Assembly: GCA_015232355.1 (NCBI GenBank)
Contig: JADFZW010000010.1
Coordinates: 1-64,000, forward strand
Source: Oligoflexia bacterium
GTDB lineage: Bacteria; Bdellovibrionota; Bacteriovoracia; Bacteriovoracales; Bacteriovoracaceae
Reading direction: 5' to 3'
Length of the DNA: 64,000 nucleotides
Position 1 is the first letter of the stretch. Each line of letters begins with the position of its first letter. The notes beneath the pieces were generated by a model that saw only the letters and a list, made by a program, of their open reading frames with translations, ran no database searches and was not told the DNA's origin. The position numbers were made by a program, and so were the translations under genes. Below, in pieces: positions 1 to 9,322 of the stretch.

Positions 1-548
1 TATATGGAATGCTTCTCTATGTTTTGATGACTGTTTTTTTAGCTGGGCTGATGGTGGGAAGAACACCAGAATACTTAGGAAAAAAAATTGAATCAAAAGA
101 AATTATTTGCGCTAGTTTTGCTCTTCTGGCACCGGGATTACTTAATCTTATATTTTCTGCATGGGCCTTAAATTATCGGTTGGGACTTTCATCGCTATCA
201 CATATGGGCCCTCATGGTCTTAGCGAAGTTCTCTATGCATTTTCCTCAACTTTTGGAAATAATGGTTCTGCTTTTGCTGGATTAAATGCTAACACTGATT
301 TTTATAATATTACCACAAGCTTTGCGATGTTATTTGGACGATTTGCTATTATTGTTCCAATACTGATAATTGCTGGAAGTCTTGGCCCCAAAAAAATATC
401 TCCTTTAGGGCCTGGAACTCTTAAAACAGATACAGTTCTATTTGCTGTTTTATTATTCTCGGTTATTTTAATTATTGGAGCATTAACTTTTTTTCCAGTT
501 CTTGTGTTAGGTCCGATTGCTGAACACATGATCTTGAATATTTTTTAA
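1..548 (+). CDS. kdpA: Potassium-transporting ATPase subunit A, C-terminal part (KdpA)
   Basis: This is the C-terminal 180 or so residues of KdpA, the inner-membrane subunit that forms the potassium channel of the KdpFABC P-type ATPase. The reading frame is open at base 1, so the start lies outside the window. The segment GLMVGRTPEYLGKKIE is a KdpA hallmark, and GNNGSAFAGL matches a conserved pore-region motif of the family. Several hydrophobic membrane segments follow, and the protein ends a few residues after the last one, as is usual. kdpB begins 24 bases downstream on the same strand, so the two genes are almost certainly co-transcribed. The family call is very secure; only the missing 5' part limits it. 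Confidence 0.95.
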   Translation, partial: YGMLLYVLMTVFLAGLMVGRTPEYLGKKIESKEIICASFALLAPGLLNLIFSAWALNYRLGLSSLSHMGPHGLSEVLYAFSSTFGNNGSAFAGLNANTDFYNITTSFAMLFGRFAIIVPILIIAGSLGPKKISPLGPGTLKTDTVLFAVLLFSVILIIGALTFFPVLVLGPIAEHMILNIF

Positions 549-572
549 TAGGTCTTAATAAGAGGTTTTTAA

Positions 573-2669
573 ATGAGAACAAGTGAAGTTGAAATTAAAA
601 CACTAGATTATAAGGGTGCTATTAAAGATTCGTTTTTAAAACTTGCTCCACAAACTCAAATTAAAAATCCAGTAATGTTTGTAGTATATATTGGCTGTCT
701 AATGGCCACGACAATATGTTTTATGGCCTATTATAAAAAAGAACTAAATTCTTTTGATATTCAAATTAGTGTTTGGCTTTGGTTCACAGTTTTATTTGCA
801 AATTTTGCTGAAGCGATTGCAGAAAGAAAAGGTAAAGCACAAGCAGATACATTAAAAAAATCTCGAACTAATCTTATTGCTAAAGTTGTTTCTGAATCTG
901 ATATTTACTCTCTTCCTGCTGAAGATCTAAAAAAAGGAATGATTATTCTTTGTGAAATTGGAGATACAATTCCTGCAGATGGTGAGGTTATAGAGGGAAT
1001 AGCTAGTGTTGATGAATCTGCAATAACAGGTGAATCAGCACCGGTTATTCGTGAGGCCGGTGGAGATCGTTCTGGAGTTATGGCCGGTACAAAAATTGTT
1101 AGTGATTTTATTAAAATTCGTGTGAGTTCAGAAAAAGGGGAAAGTTATTTAGATAAGATGGTATCGCTAATTGAAGGTGCTAAAAGAAGAAAAACTCCCA
1201 ATGAAATTGCCTTAAATATTCTTTTGAGCTTTTTGACTCTTTTGTTTATTGTTTGCGTTTTTACGTTAAAGTTTTTTATTGTTTATATTAAGGGAGGGGC
1301 AGGGGCGCATGCGAGGATATTTTTATTAGATTCAACAGAACTATTAATTTTTATTTCTCTTCTTGTTTGTCTTGCTCCTACAACCATTGGAGCATTATTG
1401 TCGGCCATTGGTATTAGTGGTATGGAAAGACTTTTAAAGAGAAATGTTCTCGCCAAAAGTGGAAAGGCAGTGGAAACAGCAGGTGATATTGATGTTCTTC
1501 TTCTTGATAAAACAGGAACTATTACATATGGCGCCCGAATGGCCTATGAAATTATACCTGCACCAGATGTCTCCATTGATGACCTAGCGAGGGCCACATT
1601 TCTAGCATCTCTTGAAGATCATACTCCTGAGGGTAAATCAATTACTAAATACCTTTATCAAAAATTTAATGTTACAAAATATAATTTAAAAGAGGGTAGT
1701 GTTTGCTTTATTCCATTTACTGCCGAAACTCGAATGAGTGGTGCTGATTTGATAGATGAAGAAGGAAAACCATTTTCTTGTATTCGTAAAGGTTCAACTG
1801 ATGCCATAAAAAAACAAATTGCATCTTTTAATGGAATATTCCCTTACGAAGTTGAAAAAATATCACAAAGTATTGCTCAAAAAGGAGGAACACCTTTGGT
1901 TGTATCAATAGATAAAGCTGTACTTGGTGTTATCTATTTAAAAGACATTGTGAAAACTGGTATTAGAGAACGATTTGAACATTTGAGAAAAATTGGCATA
2001 CGGACAGTTATGGTAACAGGGGATAATCCACTTACCGCCGCGACTATTGCAGCGGAAGCAGGAGTAGATGATTATATTGCTGAGGCCACACCTGAGGCAA
2101 AACTAAAACGTATTTTAATAGAGCAAAATAAAGGTCTTCTTGTTGGGATGATTGGAGATGGTACAAACGATGCTCCAGCATTGGCCCAGGCAGATGTAGG
2201 AATTGCGATGAATTCTGGAACTCAAGCTGCAAAAGAAGCAGGAAATATGGTTGATTTAGATTCCGATCCTACAAAACTTATCGATGTTGTTGAGACTGGA
2301 AAAGAACTTTTAATGACCCGTGGGGCGCTAACTACTTTTAGTATTGCTAATGATATTTCGAAATACTTCACAATTCTTCCTGCTGTTTTAACAGGAATTA
2401 TTATTGTAAATAACCAAGATCTTCTTTCACGTTTAAATATACTAAATTTGGCCACTCCTCAGAGTGCGATATTAAGTACAGTTATTTTTAATGCAATTGT
2501 TATTGTTGCTTTAATTCCAATTGCTCTTAGAGGGGTAGGTCAAGCAAAAAGTACGGCCCAAAAGTTACTAATGAGAAATGTTTTAGTTTATGGTTGTGGA
2601 GGAATTATTATTCCATTTATTGCAATTAAGATTATTGACAAGATTATTACTTTCTTGTCTTTGGTTTAG
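573..2669 (+). CDS. kdpB: Potassium-transporting P-type ATPase subunit B (KdpB)
   Basis: KdpB is the catalytic ATP-hydrolysing subunit of the Kdp potassium pump in the inner membrane. At 698 residues it has the normal family length. The phosphorylation motif DKTGT is visible with its aspartate at residue 312. The actuator loop TGES lies near residue 155, and the hinge motif GDGTNDAPALAQADVG is present, so all the P-type ATPase signatures are there. Hydrophobic segments flank the cytoplasmic domains. The ATG at 573 is preceded by the purine-rich AATAAGAGG, a workable ribosome binding site. It sits between kdpA and kdpC with short gaps, in the standard operon order. I see no truncation or damaged motif. 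Confidence 0.97.
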   Translation: MRTSEVEIKTLDYKGAIKDSFLKLAPQTQIKNPVMFVVYIGCLMATTICFMAYYKKELNSFDIQISVWLWFTVLFANFAEAIAERKGKAQADTLKKSRTNLIAKVVSESDIYSLPAEDLKKGMIILCEIGDTIPADGEVIEGIASVDESAITGESAPVIREAGGDRSGVMAGTKIVSDFIKIRVSSEKGESYLDKMVSLIEGAKRRKTPNEIALNILLSFLTLLFIVCVFTLKFFIVYIKGGAGAHARIFLLDSTELLIFISLLVCLAPTTIGALLSAIGISGMERLLKRNVLAKSGKAVETAGDIDVLLLDKTGTITYGARMAYEIIPAPDVSIDDLARATFLASLEDHTPEGKSITKYLYQKFNVTKYNLKEGSVCFIPFTAETRMSGADLIDEEGKPFSCIRKGSTDAIKKQIASFNGIFPYEVEKISQSIAQKGGTPLVVSIDKAVLGVIYLKDIVKTGIRERFEHLRKIGIRTVMVTGDNPLTAATIAAEAGVDDYIAEATPEAKLKRILIEQNKGLLVGMIGDGTNDAPALAQADVGIAMNSGTQAAKEAGNMVDLDSDPTKLIDVVETGKELLMTRGALTTFSIANDISKYFTILPAVLTGIIIVNNQDLLSRLNILNLATPQSAILSTVIFNAIVIVALIPIALRGVGQAKSTAQKLLMRNVLVYGCGGIIIPFIAIKIIDKIITFLSLV

Positions 2670-2690
2670 GTTTTAGTGGTGGTGGTAATT

Positions 2691-3281
2691 ATGAATAAAT
2701 ATATATATCCCTCATTTATACTCATTATTTTCTTTACTATAATTTTAGGTGGAGTCTATCCTACCTCGCTAGTATTCATAGGGAAAAAATTATTTAAGGA
2801 GAAATCAGAAGGTAGTTTTATAAAAGATGACAGAGATGATAGAAATGAGTATTTCATAGGAAGTGAACTTATTGGACAAAATTGGACAAATCCAAAATAT
2901 TTTTTTGGAAGACCTTCGTACATAGATTATGAACCTATGAATTCGGGTGCTAGTCAGTATTCACCTGTGAATCCTTTACTTAAAACAGAGGTAGAGAAAA
3001 ATAAGAAGAAATTTTTTAGTTATAATGGACTGGAAAGCAATATTCCTCAAGAACTTTTGCTTTCTTCTGGCAGTGGTTTAGATCCCCATATTACTCTTGA
3101 TAGTGCTTTATTTCAGATTCCTCGAATAGCAAGAGAAAGAAAGTTAAAAGAAGAGCAAGTTCATAACTTAGTAATGGTTCAACTAGAAAAGAAGGTGTTT
3201 GGGATATTAGGACAAGAGAAGATCAATGTGCTAAAGTTAAATCAAGCACTAGATATAGTCTTTCACAAAATGGATCGCTAG
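2691..3281 (+). CDS. kdpC: Potassium-transporting ATPase subunit C (KdpC)
   Basis: KdpC is the single-span accessory subunit that stabilises the KdpAB complex. The protein has one N-terminal membrane helix followed by a periplasmic domain with family motifs: GGVYPT after the helix, the SELIGQNWTNPKYFFGRPS block (usually IGQ.F..P.YF.GRPS) and SGSGLDPHIT near the C-terminus. The frame is also open from a GTG at 2676, which would add five residues. I chose ATG 2691 because MNKYIYPSF aligns best with the short N-terminus normal in the family. kdpB stops at 2669 and kdpD starts six bases after this gene, so it belongs to the kdp operon. Confidence 0.94.
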   Translation: MNKYIYPSFILIIFFTIILGGVYPTSLVFIGKKLFKEKSEGSFIKDDRDDRNEYFIGSELIGQNWTNPKYFFGRPSYIDYEPMNSGASQYSPVNPLLKTEVEKNKKKFFSYNGLESNIPQELLLSSGSGLDPHITLDSALFQIPRIARERKLKEEQVHNLVMVQLEKKVFGILGQEKINVLKLNQALDIVFHKMDR

Positions 3282-3286
3282 TTTTT

Positions 3287-5941
3287 ATGGAAATAAATGA
3301 AAAAGCAAGACGCATTCTTGAGCATGTTAGTAAAAACGAAAGGGATATAAGGAAAGGGCGTCTGAAAATTTTTTTAGGAATGGTTGCTGGTGTTGGAAAA
3401 ACCTACACCATGCTGAACGCTGCTCATTTACTCAAAAAAAATGGATTTAATGTTGTTATTGGTCTCATTGAAACTCATGGGAGAGTAGAAACTGAAAAAA
3501 TTCTTGAAGGGTTACCAATTTTACCCAAGAAAGAAATTTTATATAAGAATAAATATTTTAAAGAATTAGATGTTGATGAAATTATTCGTCGTCGTCCTGA
3601 AATCGTTCTTGTTGATGAACTTGCTCACACTAATATCCCTGGTTCTAGGCATGAAAAAAGATATCAAGATGTACTAGATATTTTAAATGAAGGGATTGAT
3701 GTTTATACAACACTAAATGTTCAGCATATTGAAAGCTGTGCTGGACTTATACAAAATATCGTAGGTGTGCTTATCACAGAAACACTTCCTGATTCCATTC
3801 TTGATAGCGCTCATGAAGTTGTTCTCATAGACCTTGAACCAGATCAAATTATAGATAGATTAAAGGCCGGGAAAATATATTCCTCTGAAAAAATTGAATC
3901 ATCTTTAGAAAATTTTTTTAAAAAAAGTAATCTGGTTGCTTTAAGAGAAACAGTTCTTAGGCTTCTTGCTGATAGAGTAAATGTTGAATTACGTGATCTA
4001 AAAGTTGTACATGGAATTCCTCAAATATGGAAAACAAGTTTTCGTATTCTAGTTCCAATACTTCCTTCTAGCGATGGAGAATATCTCATAAGGATGACTA
4101 GACGATTGTCTTCTGGTTTAAATGCACAGTGGATTGCCGCCGAGATTGATGGAAACAATAGGAAGGATGGGGAAGAAGAACGTCATCAAAAAAAGAATGC
4201 TCTTTTAGCTAAGCAACTTGGGGCCGAAGTAACATCAATACATGACTCTAGTTTTTCTGAAGGGATGAGACGTTTAATTAAGGAATACCAAATTACTCAT
4301 TTGGTTATTTCTCGAAAGCATAAAATACTTTCAAAACAACTTTCATTTTTAGCAAAAAGCTTTCCTGATATTGATATTATTTTACTGGGCCCAGAAAAAA
4401 AACAGAGTTCATCTTTAAAAAGAATTTGGAAAAATATTACTGTAGAAGATTTGTGGAGTAATAAACATCTTTTTGCTTCACTATTTTCTCTTGTTTTATT
4501 ATCAATAATACTCCATTTTTTTCTTTCAGCAACGGAGTACCAGACAGCAGGGATGATTTTTTTACTTTTTCTCAGCATTAATTCTTTGTTTGCTCTTCCT
4601 CTGGTTTTGGTTTTGATCACAATAACAACTGGTATAATATGGAATTATCTTTTTATTCCTCCACGCTATACCTTAAGCATTGCTGCTACTGAAGATTGGT
4701 TAATATTAATAGGGTTTCTCTCAATTTCTCTAATAGTAGGTCTTCAAACTGCAAAGATTAGAAGGAAAAGTAAAATCGTTGAGGCCGCTGATGAGCGCCT
4801 TGGGTTTATGTATTTTCTGACTAAAAATTTATTTGAAGTATCAGGAGTTCAGAAAATTGTACAAATCACACTTGATCGCTTAACAAAACATTTTCAAGTT
4901 AAAGCAGGTGTTATCCTCTCTAGTACACAAAAAGAAAAAATATTAGATGGTTTTGTAATGGGAGGCCTCTTACTTGATGAAAAGGAATTAAGTGTGGCAA
5001 AGTGGGTTTTTACTAACGGAAGAATTGCTGGTAAATTTACCGATACACTCAGTTTATCAAAGGGTATGTATTTCCCTATAAATTACAAAAGCACTATTTA
5101 TGGTGTTTTATGTATCTTGCCGGAAAAGACGTCATTTACCAATGATCAAATTTCAATATTTGAAGATGTGGCCCGTAATCTGGCACTTGTTATTGAAAAA
5201 GAATTATTGGGTGAGAAAACAAAAGATTTACGGATTCAAGAAGCATCTGAGAAAATATACTCCACGCTATTTAATTCTATTTCTCACGAATTAAAAACAC
5301 CTTTATCTGCAATAAGTGGTTCTGCCTCTTCTCTTCTTGAAGATGAAATATTAGAACGCCCTGATATTGTAAAAAAACTTTCAAAAGAAATTATTATTGC
5401 CTCTGAACGAATGGAAGGACTTATTCAAAATCTACTCAATATGAGCAGAATAGAAGCAGGAAAAGTACAATTAAAAAAAGACTTCTATGATATTCATGAA
5501 ATTATTGGAAGTGTTCTATCCTATATTGAACAATATTATCCAGAAAAAAAAGTTGATTTGATATATGTTGATGAACATTTACCTTTAGCATATCTTGATG
5601 CTTCTCTGTTTGAGCAAGCAATTAAAAATATTATTCAAAATGCTTGCATTTATGCTCCTATGGAAACACCAATAGCATTAACTATAACTAGACAACATCG
5701 TTTTCTTAAAATTAGTATTCGAGATTTTGGTCCTGGACTTTCTAAACAAAACCCGAATATTGTTTTTGAAAAATTTTACCGCGAAGATAAAAAGAAAACA
5801 GGTGGAAGTGGTATTGGTCTTACAATTGTAAAAGCAATTATAGAATTACATGAAGGTACAATCGATGCCGAAAATCATCCAGAAGGTGGGGCCATTTTTA
5901 ATATAAAGATTCCTGTATATCAGGAATCTAAAGAGAGTTAA
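3287..5941 (+). CDS. kdpD: Sensor histidine kinase KdpD
   Basis: KdpD is the membrane sensor kinase that controls kdp expression in response to potassium limitation or osmotic stress. All expected domains are visible in order. The N-terminal KdpD domain carries a Walker A motif (GVGKT, residues 35-39) and VDELAHTN. A universal-stress-like domain covers about 250-370, and four membrane spans about 390-490. A GAF-like region follows at about 520-640. The HisKA motif HELKTP has the phospho-accepting histidine at 667, and the ATPase domain has GSGIGLTI. The length of 884 residues is normal. The kinase gene starts six bases after kdpC and is followed one base later by kdpE. Confidence 0.96.
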   Translation: MEINEKARRILEHVSKNERDIRKGRLKIFLGMVAGVGKTYTMLNAAHLLKKNGFNVVIGLIETHGRVETEKILEGLPILPKKEILYKNKYFKELDVDEIIRRRPEIVLVDELAHTNIPGSRHEKRYQDVLDILNEGIDVYTTLNVQHIESCAGLIQNIVGVLITETLPDSILDSAHEVVLIDLEPDQIIDRLKAGKIYSSEKIESSLENFFKKSNLVALRETVLRLLADRVNVELRDLKVVHGIPQIWKTSFRILVPILPSSDGEYLIRMTRRLSSGLNAQWIAAEIDGNNRKDGEEERHQKKNALLAKQLGAEVTSIHDSSFSEGMRRLIKEYQITHLVISRKHKILSKQLSFLAKSFPDIDIILLGPEKKQSSSLKRIWKNITVEDLWSNKHLFASLFSLVLLSIILHFFLSATEYQTAGMIFLLFLSINSLFALPLVLVLITITTGIIWNYLFIPPRYTLSIAATEDWLILIGFLSISLIVGLQTAKIRRKSKIVEAADERLGFMYFLTKNLFEVSGVQKIVQITLDRLTKHFQVKAGVILSSTQKEKILDGFVMGGLLLDEKELSVAKWVFTNGRIAGKFTDTLSLSKGMYFPINYKSTIYGVLCILPEKTSFTNDQISIFEDVARNLALVIEKELLGEKTKDLRIQEASEKIYSTLFNSISHELKTPLSAISGSASSLLEDEILERPDIVKKLSKEIIIASERMEGLIQNLLNMSRIEAGKVQLKKDFYDIHEIIGSVLSYIEQYYPEKKVDLIYVDEHLPLAYLDASLFEQAIKNIIQNACIYAPMETPIALTITRQHRFLKISIRDFGPGLSKQNPNIVFEKFYREDKKKTGGSGIGLTIVKAIIELHEGTIDAENHPEGGAIFNIKIPVYQESKES

Positions 5942-5942
5942 A

Positions 5943-6650
5943 ATGAATCTTTTCCCTCATCGAATTTTAATTATTGATGATGAAATTCAAATTCAAAGAC
6001 TTTTGAAAAGTTCATTCTCTGCTTATAATATAAAAAGTATTGAAGCAATGACAGGAAAAAAAGGATTAGAGCTTGCAATTACTGAAAGACCAGAACTAAT
6101 TATTCTCGATATTGGACTACCTGATATGAGTGGACTTGATGTTTTAAGAGAAATTAGAAAGTGGGCCAAAACCCCCATTGTGATTCTTTCTGTAAAAGAT
6201 GAAGAAGATACGATTGTTTCGGCCCTTGAAAACGGTGCTGATGATTATATGACGAAGCCTTTTGGATTAAGGGAGTTGCTTGCAAGAATTAAAATATCTT
6301 TTCGTCAAGCTATGCCAGAAGAGAATATATTGTTCACCACTGGAAATTTAGAAGTAGATTTGTCATCTCATATAGTAAGAGTAAAGGGTAAGGAAATTTC
6401 ACTTACTTCTACAGAATTTGATCTACTTAGAGTTTTTATTCACCATGCAGGTAAAGTTGTAACTCATCAACAACTTTTGAAAGAAGTTTGGGGGCCACAT
6501 TCAATAGAGTCTCATCAATATGTAAGAGTTTATGTTGGCCATTTAAGGCAAAAAATAGAAGATAATCCACAACGTCCCAAATTAATTACCACTGAAATTG
6601 GTGTTGGTTACAGAATGAAAATTCAGTCCAACGATACAAGGAAATTTTAA
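5943..6650 (+). CDS. kdpE: Response regulator KdpE (OmpR family)
   Basis: This is a two-domain OmpR/PhoB-type response regulator of 235 residues. The receiver has the acidic pair DD at 12-13, the phosphorylation site D56 in ILDIGLPD and the conserved lysine in TKPFG. A C-terminal winged helix carries GVGYRM near its end. Its position directly after kdpD identifies it as KdpE, the activator of kdpFABC transcription. Its stop codon overlaps the start of the next gene (TAATG at 6648-6652), so that gene is probably translationally coupled to it. No KdpE operator can be judged because the kdpA promoter lies outside the window. Confidence 0.95.
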   Translation: MNLFPHRILIIDDEIQIQRLLKSSFSAYNIKSIEAMTGKKGLELAITERPELIILDIGLPDMSGLDVLREIRKWAKTPIVILSVKDEEDTIVSALENGADDYMTKPFGLRELLARIKISFRQAMPEENILFTTGNLEVDLSSHIVRVKGKEISLTSTEFDLLRVFIHHAGKVVTHQQLLKEVWGPHSIESHQYVRVYVGHLRQKIEDNPQRPKLITTEIGVGYRMKIQSNDTRKF

Positions 6651-7324
6651 TGGATTTTGCTGAATTAGTTATTGGCAAAACACTTCTTGATAATCCGATA
6701 AAGGCTTCCCTTTCACAAAATCTTTACAACGATAAATGGCTCTATTTAATGGCCGGAATTCATGGAAATGAAATAGAAGGGATTTATCTTCTGAAAGAAT
6801 TGTTACCTTGGCTTAAAGATTCAATAAAATTAACAATACCATGTATATTGATCCAAAATATCGATATTGATAGTTATCTATTCCCAGAGCAAGGATCTGG
6901 ACATGGTTCAAATTTAAATAATTTGTTTCCAATATCTTCTTTTAGAATTACAGAATCAAATAAAAAAATAATAACTGCACAACAGAACATGCGTCCGGAA
7001 ATTATCTCTCTCATAAAAACACTTACAAACTATCCTCCACAAATGGTGATAAATTTTCGAACCGCCAAGCATAGTCCAAAAGTTATTTCTATAGGTGATA
7101 GTGGACTAAGTTTAGCATCATACATTTCAAAAGCATTAAACTATCCTCTTGTTTCAGATAACAGACCAAATCCTAGAACAATGGAGGCATTTATTTATGA
7201 TTTTTTTCTATGTCCTGTTATTGGAGTAAGATTTCCTCACTTTACAAAAAATAAAACAGTTCAATCTATTTGTAGTGATACAATTGGTTGTATCCAACAA
7301 TTACTTTCAGGGCAAATTTATTAG
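6650..7324 (+). CDS. Small M14-family-like zinc carboxypeptidase/amidase homologue
   Basis: The 224-residue protein contains AGIHGNEIEG, the H..E zinc-binding motif of the M14 carboxypeptidase/succinylglutamate desuccinylase group, about 37-46 residues from the start. A degenerate NLNNLFP stands where these enzymes usually have DLNRNFP, and a histidine in RTAKHSP could be the third zinc ligand. There is no signal peptide, so it is probably cytoplasmic, like the murein tripeptide amidase MpaA. It is fused by overlapping codons to kdpE, an unusual partner for the Kdp system. The family assignment is fair. Whether it is an active peptidase is uncertain, because the arginine and catalytic glutamate positions are not obvious. 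Confidence 0.65.
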   Translation: MDFAELVIGKTLLDNPIKASLSQNLYNDKWLYLMAGIHGNEIEGIYLLKELLPWLKDSIKLTIPCILIQNIDIDSYLFPEQGSGHGSNLNNLFPISSFRITESNKKIITAQQNMRPEIISLIKTLTNYPPQMVINFRTAKHSPKVISIGDSGLSLASYISKALNYPLVSDNRPNPRTMEAFIYDFFLCPVIGVRFPHFTKNKTVQSICSDTIGCIQQLLSGQIY

Positions 7325-7629
7325 GAAAACTATTTTAATAAAAGGTGCTGGCCAACTTTTTTTTGCGAGATTATTTTTTAGGTTAAAAAATTTCTTGCTA
7401 TATTTAATGTTTTTTTTTATTAAAAAGTATTTTAGATTAATAAAGTGGTGTCAATTAATGTCATTTTCTATGAAACAAATCATAAGCATTCACTTGTTTA
7501 TATAAACATTTGCAATTTTATTTTTTTTCCAGTAATTATTGCTAAGATGTCAATCTAATATAGATTTGGGTGTATATTCTATTTTGAATAGATGAAAAAA
7601 ATATCAATTTATACTTTAGAAAACCTGTT
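7325..7629. other. Intergenic region, no recognised feature
   Basis: This AT-rich stretch separates the converging kdp cluster and the lipoprotein gene on the minus strand. It holds poly-T and poly-A runs (for example TTTTTTTT near 7360 and TTTTTTTTTATTAAAAAG near 7410) that could help end transcription. I see no convincing hairpin, RNA gene or protein-coding frame in it. Confidence 0.5.
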
Positions 7630-8325
7630 TTATTGAAACAAGACAGAAATATATTGCCCTTTATCTTTAAATCTCTGGCAAGCAGTAGCATCACCAGTGT
7701 TATACAGATAAACCATACAATCTTGATATGCTATAGTGTATGTTGGATTAGTATTTATGTCGGTATGATATGGAGTTACTTCTCCATACAACGAATCTTT
7801 AACAATCATTACTCCATTCATAGTCGTATCCGTAAATCCAGATCTATTAACAGATAACTGTATTTGATAAAGAGTGTTTTGACTAACTTGCGAAATACAT
7901 TGTACATCTCCAATCATTACAGATCCACCAGCAGAAGGAGTTGAAGTTGGAAAAAAGCATAATTTATAATCACTCACTCCATTTTTCACCTGAATAATTA
8001 TTTTGTTTGCTCCACTTTGACTGCTAAGGCAGATATTATAATAACCTATTAATGAGTTAGAAAAACTGTAGTTTGAAGGATAAATATTGCATTTTGAAAA
8101 TTCAGAAGGAAGAGAAGAAGATGTAAGAGTGGTAATTGCGCTAACTGTACTGCTCGTACTACTTGTATTGCTAGTATTGTTTGTTGCATTTACAGTATTT
8201 GAAGATGTAGGAATTGAGCTTGAAGTATTATTTGTTGATATTGGTACACTATTATTTGGATTAGTGCTTTTACCACATCCTGAAATAATAAATAATATTA
8301 AAATAGATAGCAAATAATATTTCAT
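7630..8325 (-). CDS. Lipoprotein with Ser/Thr/Asn-rich linker and Cys-containing C-terminal domain (paralogue 1)
   Basis: The protein of 231 residues begins with a lipoprotein signal ending in FIISGCGKS (lipobox cysteine near residue 17). It should therefore be anchored in a membrane facing the periplasm or cell surface. A low-complexity linker of Ser, Thr and Asn follows (about residues 20-75). The C-terminal domain of about 155 residues carries several cysteines and motifs such as YKLCF, MIGDVQCIS and TPYH. The same pattern recurs in the neighbouring gene at 8476-9300, so the two are paralogues. I do not recognise the domain. It is the last gene of a minus-strand cluster with a two-component system. 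Confidence 0.8.
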   Translation of the reverse strand: MKYYLLSILILFIISGCGKSTNPNNSVPISTNNTSSSIPTSSNTVNATNNTSNTSSTSSTVSAITTLTSSSLPSEFSKCNIYPSNYSFSNSLIGYYNICLSSQSGANKIIIQVKNGVSDYKLCFFPTSTPSAGGSVMIGDVQCISQVSQNTLYQIQLSVNRSGFTDTTMNGVMIVKDSLYGEVTPYHTDINTNPTYTIAYQDCMVYLYNTGDATACQRFKDKGQYISVLFQ

Positions 8326-8475
8326 AAATATCTCCCAGTAATTTTTTTTTATTTTTTAGTAATATGGTTTTAATTACCATTATAAAATTTATAAAAATAG
8401 CTCAGTAAAATATTAACATTAAATTATTGAGTAACTGTGGAATATGAAAACAAATTATTAATATAAAAAAGACAG

Positions 8476-9300
8476 TTAATTTAGATTAGAAATTTGTTGA
8501 ATTAAATTAAATGGAAGCAAGACATATCCCTTTTTGTTAGAAAATCTTTCACAGGCAACATCATCGCCTGTTTCTTGTAGGTATCTCATGCAATCTTCGT
8601 AGGCGGTAGGATAACTTGGCCCAACATCATCTACATTAAAATGATAAGGTGTTGACTCATTATAAGGCAAATCTTTGATAATCATAATTCCATTAAATAA
8701 TTTTCCCTTTAAATTAACATTGGTATCGAGTAAAAAATTTATTTGAATGATTTTATTTCCCTCTATAGATGAAATGCATTCTCCTTTTCCAATCATTGTT
8801 GATTCTAAATTAGATTTAATAAAAACTGGATAAAAACAGAGTTTATATTCATTAATGGCATTTTTGCTTTGAAATATTATTGCATCTGTATTAATGACAC
8901 TATTTACACAAATGTTAAAATCTCCTATCGTGGTATCTTCAAAATTAAATTTTGTAGAATTTAGTTTGCAATGTAAAAAACCTGATGGCAGCTCAGTAGT
9001 TGTAGCACTATTGTTATTCGTGTTTTTCTCATAATCATTAGTTGTTTGGCCTAATTCTTTTGTTGTGCTAGTACTATTTGTTGTTTGAAAGGTTTCACTG
9101 TAAGTAGAATTAGTGCTATCTTCATTATAATTGCCTACGCTAACCATTCTTTTACCTTCAGTAGGAGTGTTTTTCCATGGAACATCAAAAGATGTATTAC
9201 ACGAAGAAATTAATATTGTTGTTATTAGTGATAATGCCAATGAAAATAGCAATCTGTAATCATAGTTTTCATTAGATAAATTTAATATAAGTAATTTCAT
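8476..9300 (-). CDS. Lipoprotein with Ser/Thr/Asn-rich linker and Cys-containing C-terminal domain (paralogue 2)
   Basis: This 274-residue protein has a hydrophobic N-terminus ending in TTILISSCNTS, a plausible lipoprotein signal. A Thr/Asn-rich linker and a C-terminal domain follow. The domain is clearly homologous to the one at 7630-8325. Shared elements are LPS.F..C, IG.[FY]NIC, YKLCF.P, MIG...CIS, NG.MI.KD, STPYH or VTPYH, and a C-terminal A(Y).DCM.YL..TGD..AC.RF. The aligned cysteines suggest conserved disulfides outside the cytoplasm. The gene begins 22 bases after the stop of the histidine kinase gene on the same strand, so it may belong to that operon. The function is unknown. Confidence 0.8.
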   Translation of the reverse strand: MKLLILNLSNENYDYRLLFSLALSLITTILISSCNTSFDVPWKNTPTEGKRMVSVGNYNEDSTNSTYSETFQTTNSTSTTKELGQTTNDYEKNTNNNSATTTELPSGFLHCKLNSTKFNFEDTTIGDFNICVNSVINTDAIIFQSKNAINEYKLCFYPVFIKSNLESTMIGKGECISSIEGNKIIQINFLLDTNVNLKGKLFNGIMIIKDLPYNESTPYHFNVDDVGPSYPTAYEDCMRYLQETGDDVACERFSNKKGYVLLPFNLIQQISNLN

Positions 9301-9322
9301 AAAAATTTCAAAATAATATTTT

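Noticed and set aside
7275-7505. 76-codon frame after the M14-like gene
   Set aside because: No ribosome binding site, starts inside the previous gene and is composed of AT-rich Phe/Lys/Leu codons; looks like chance.
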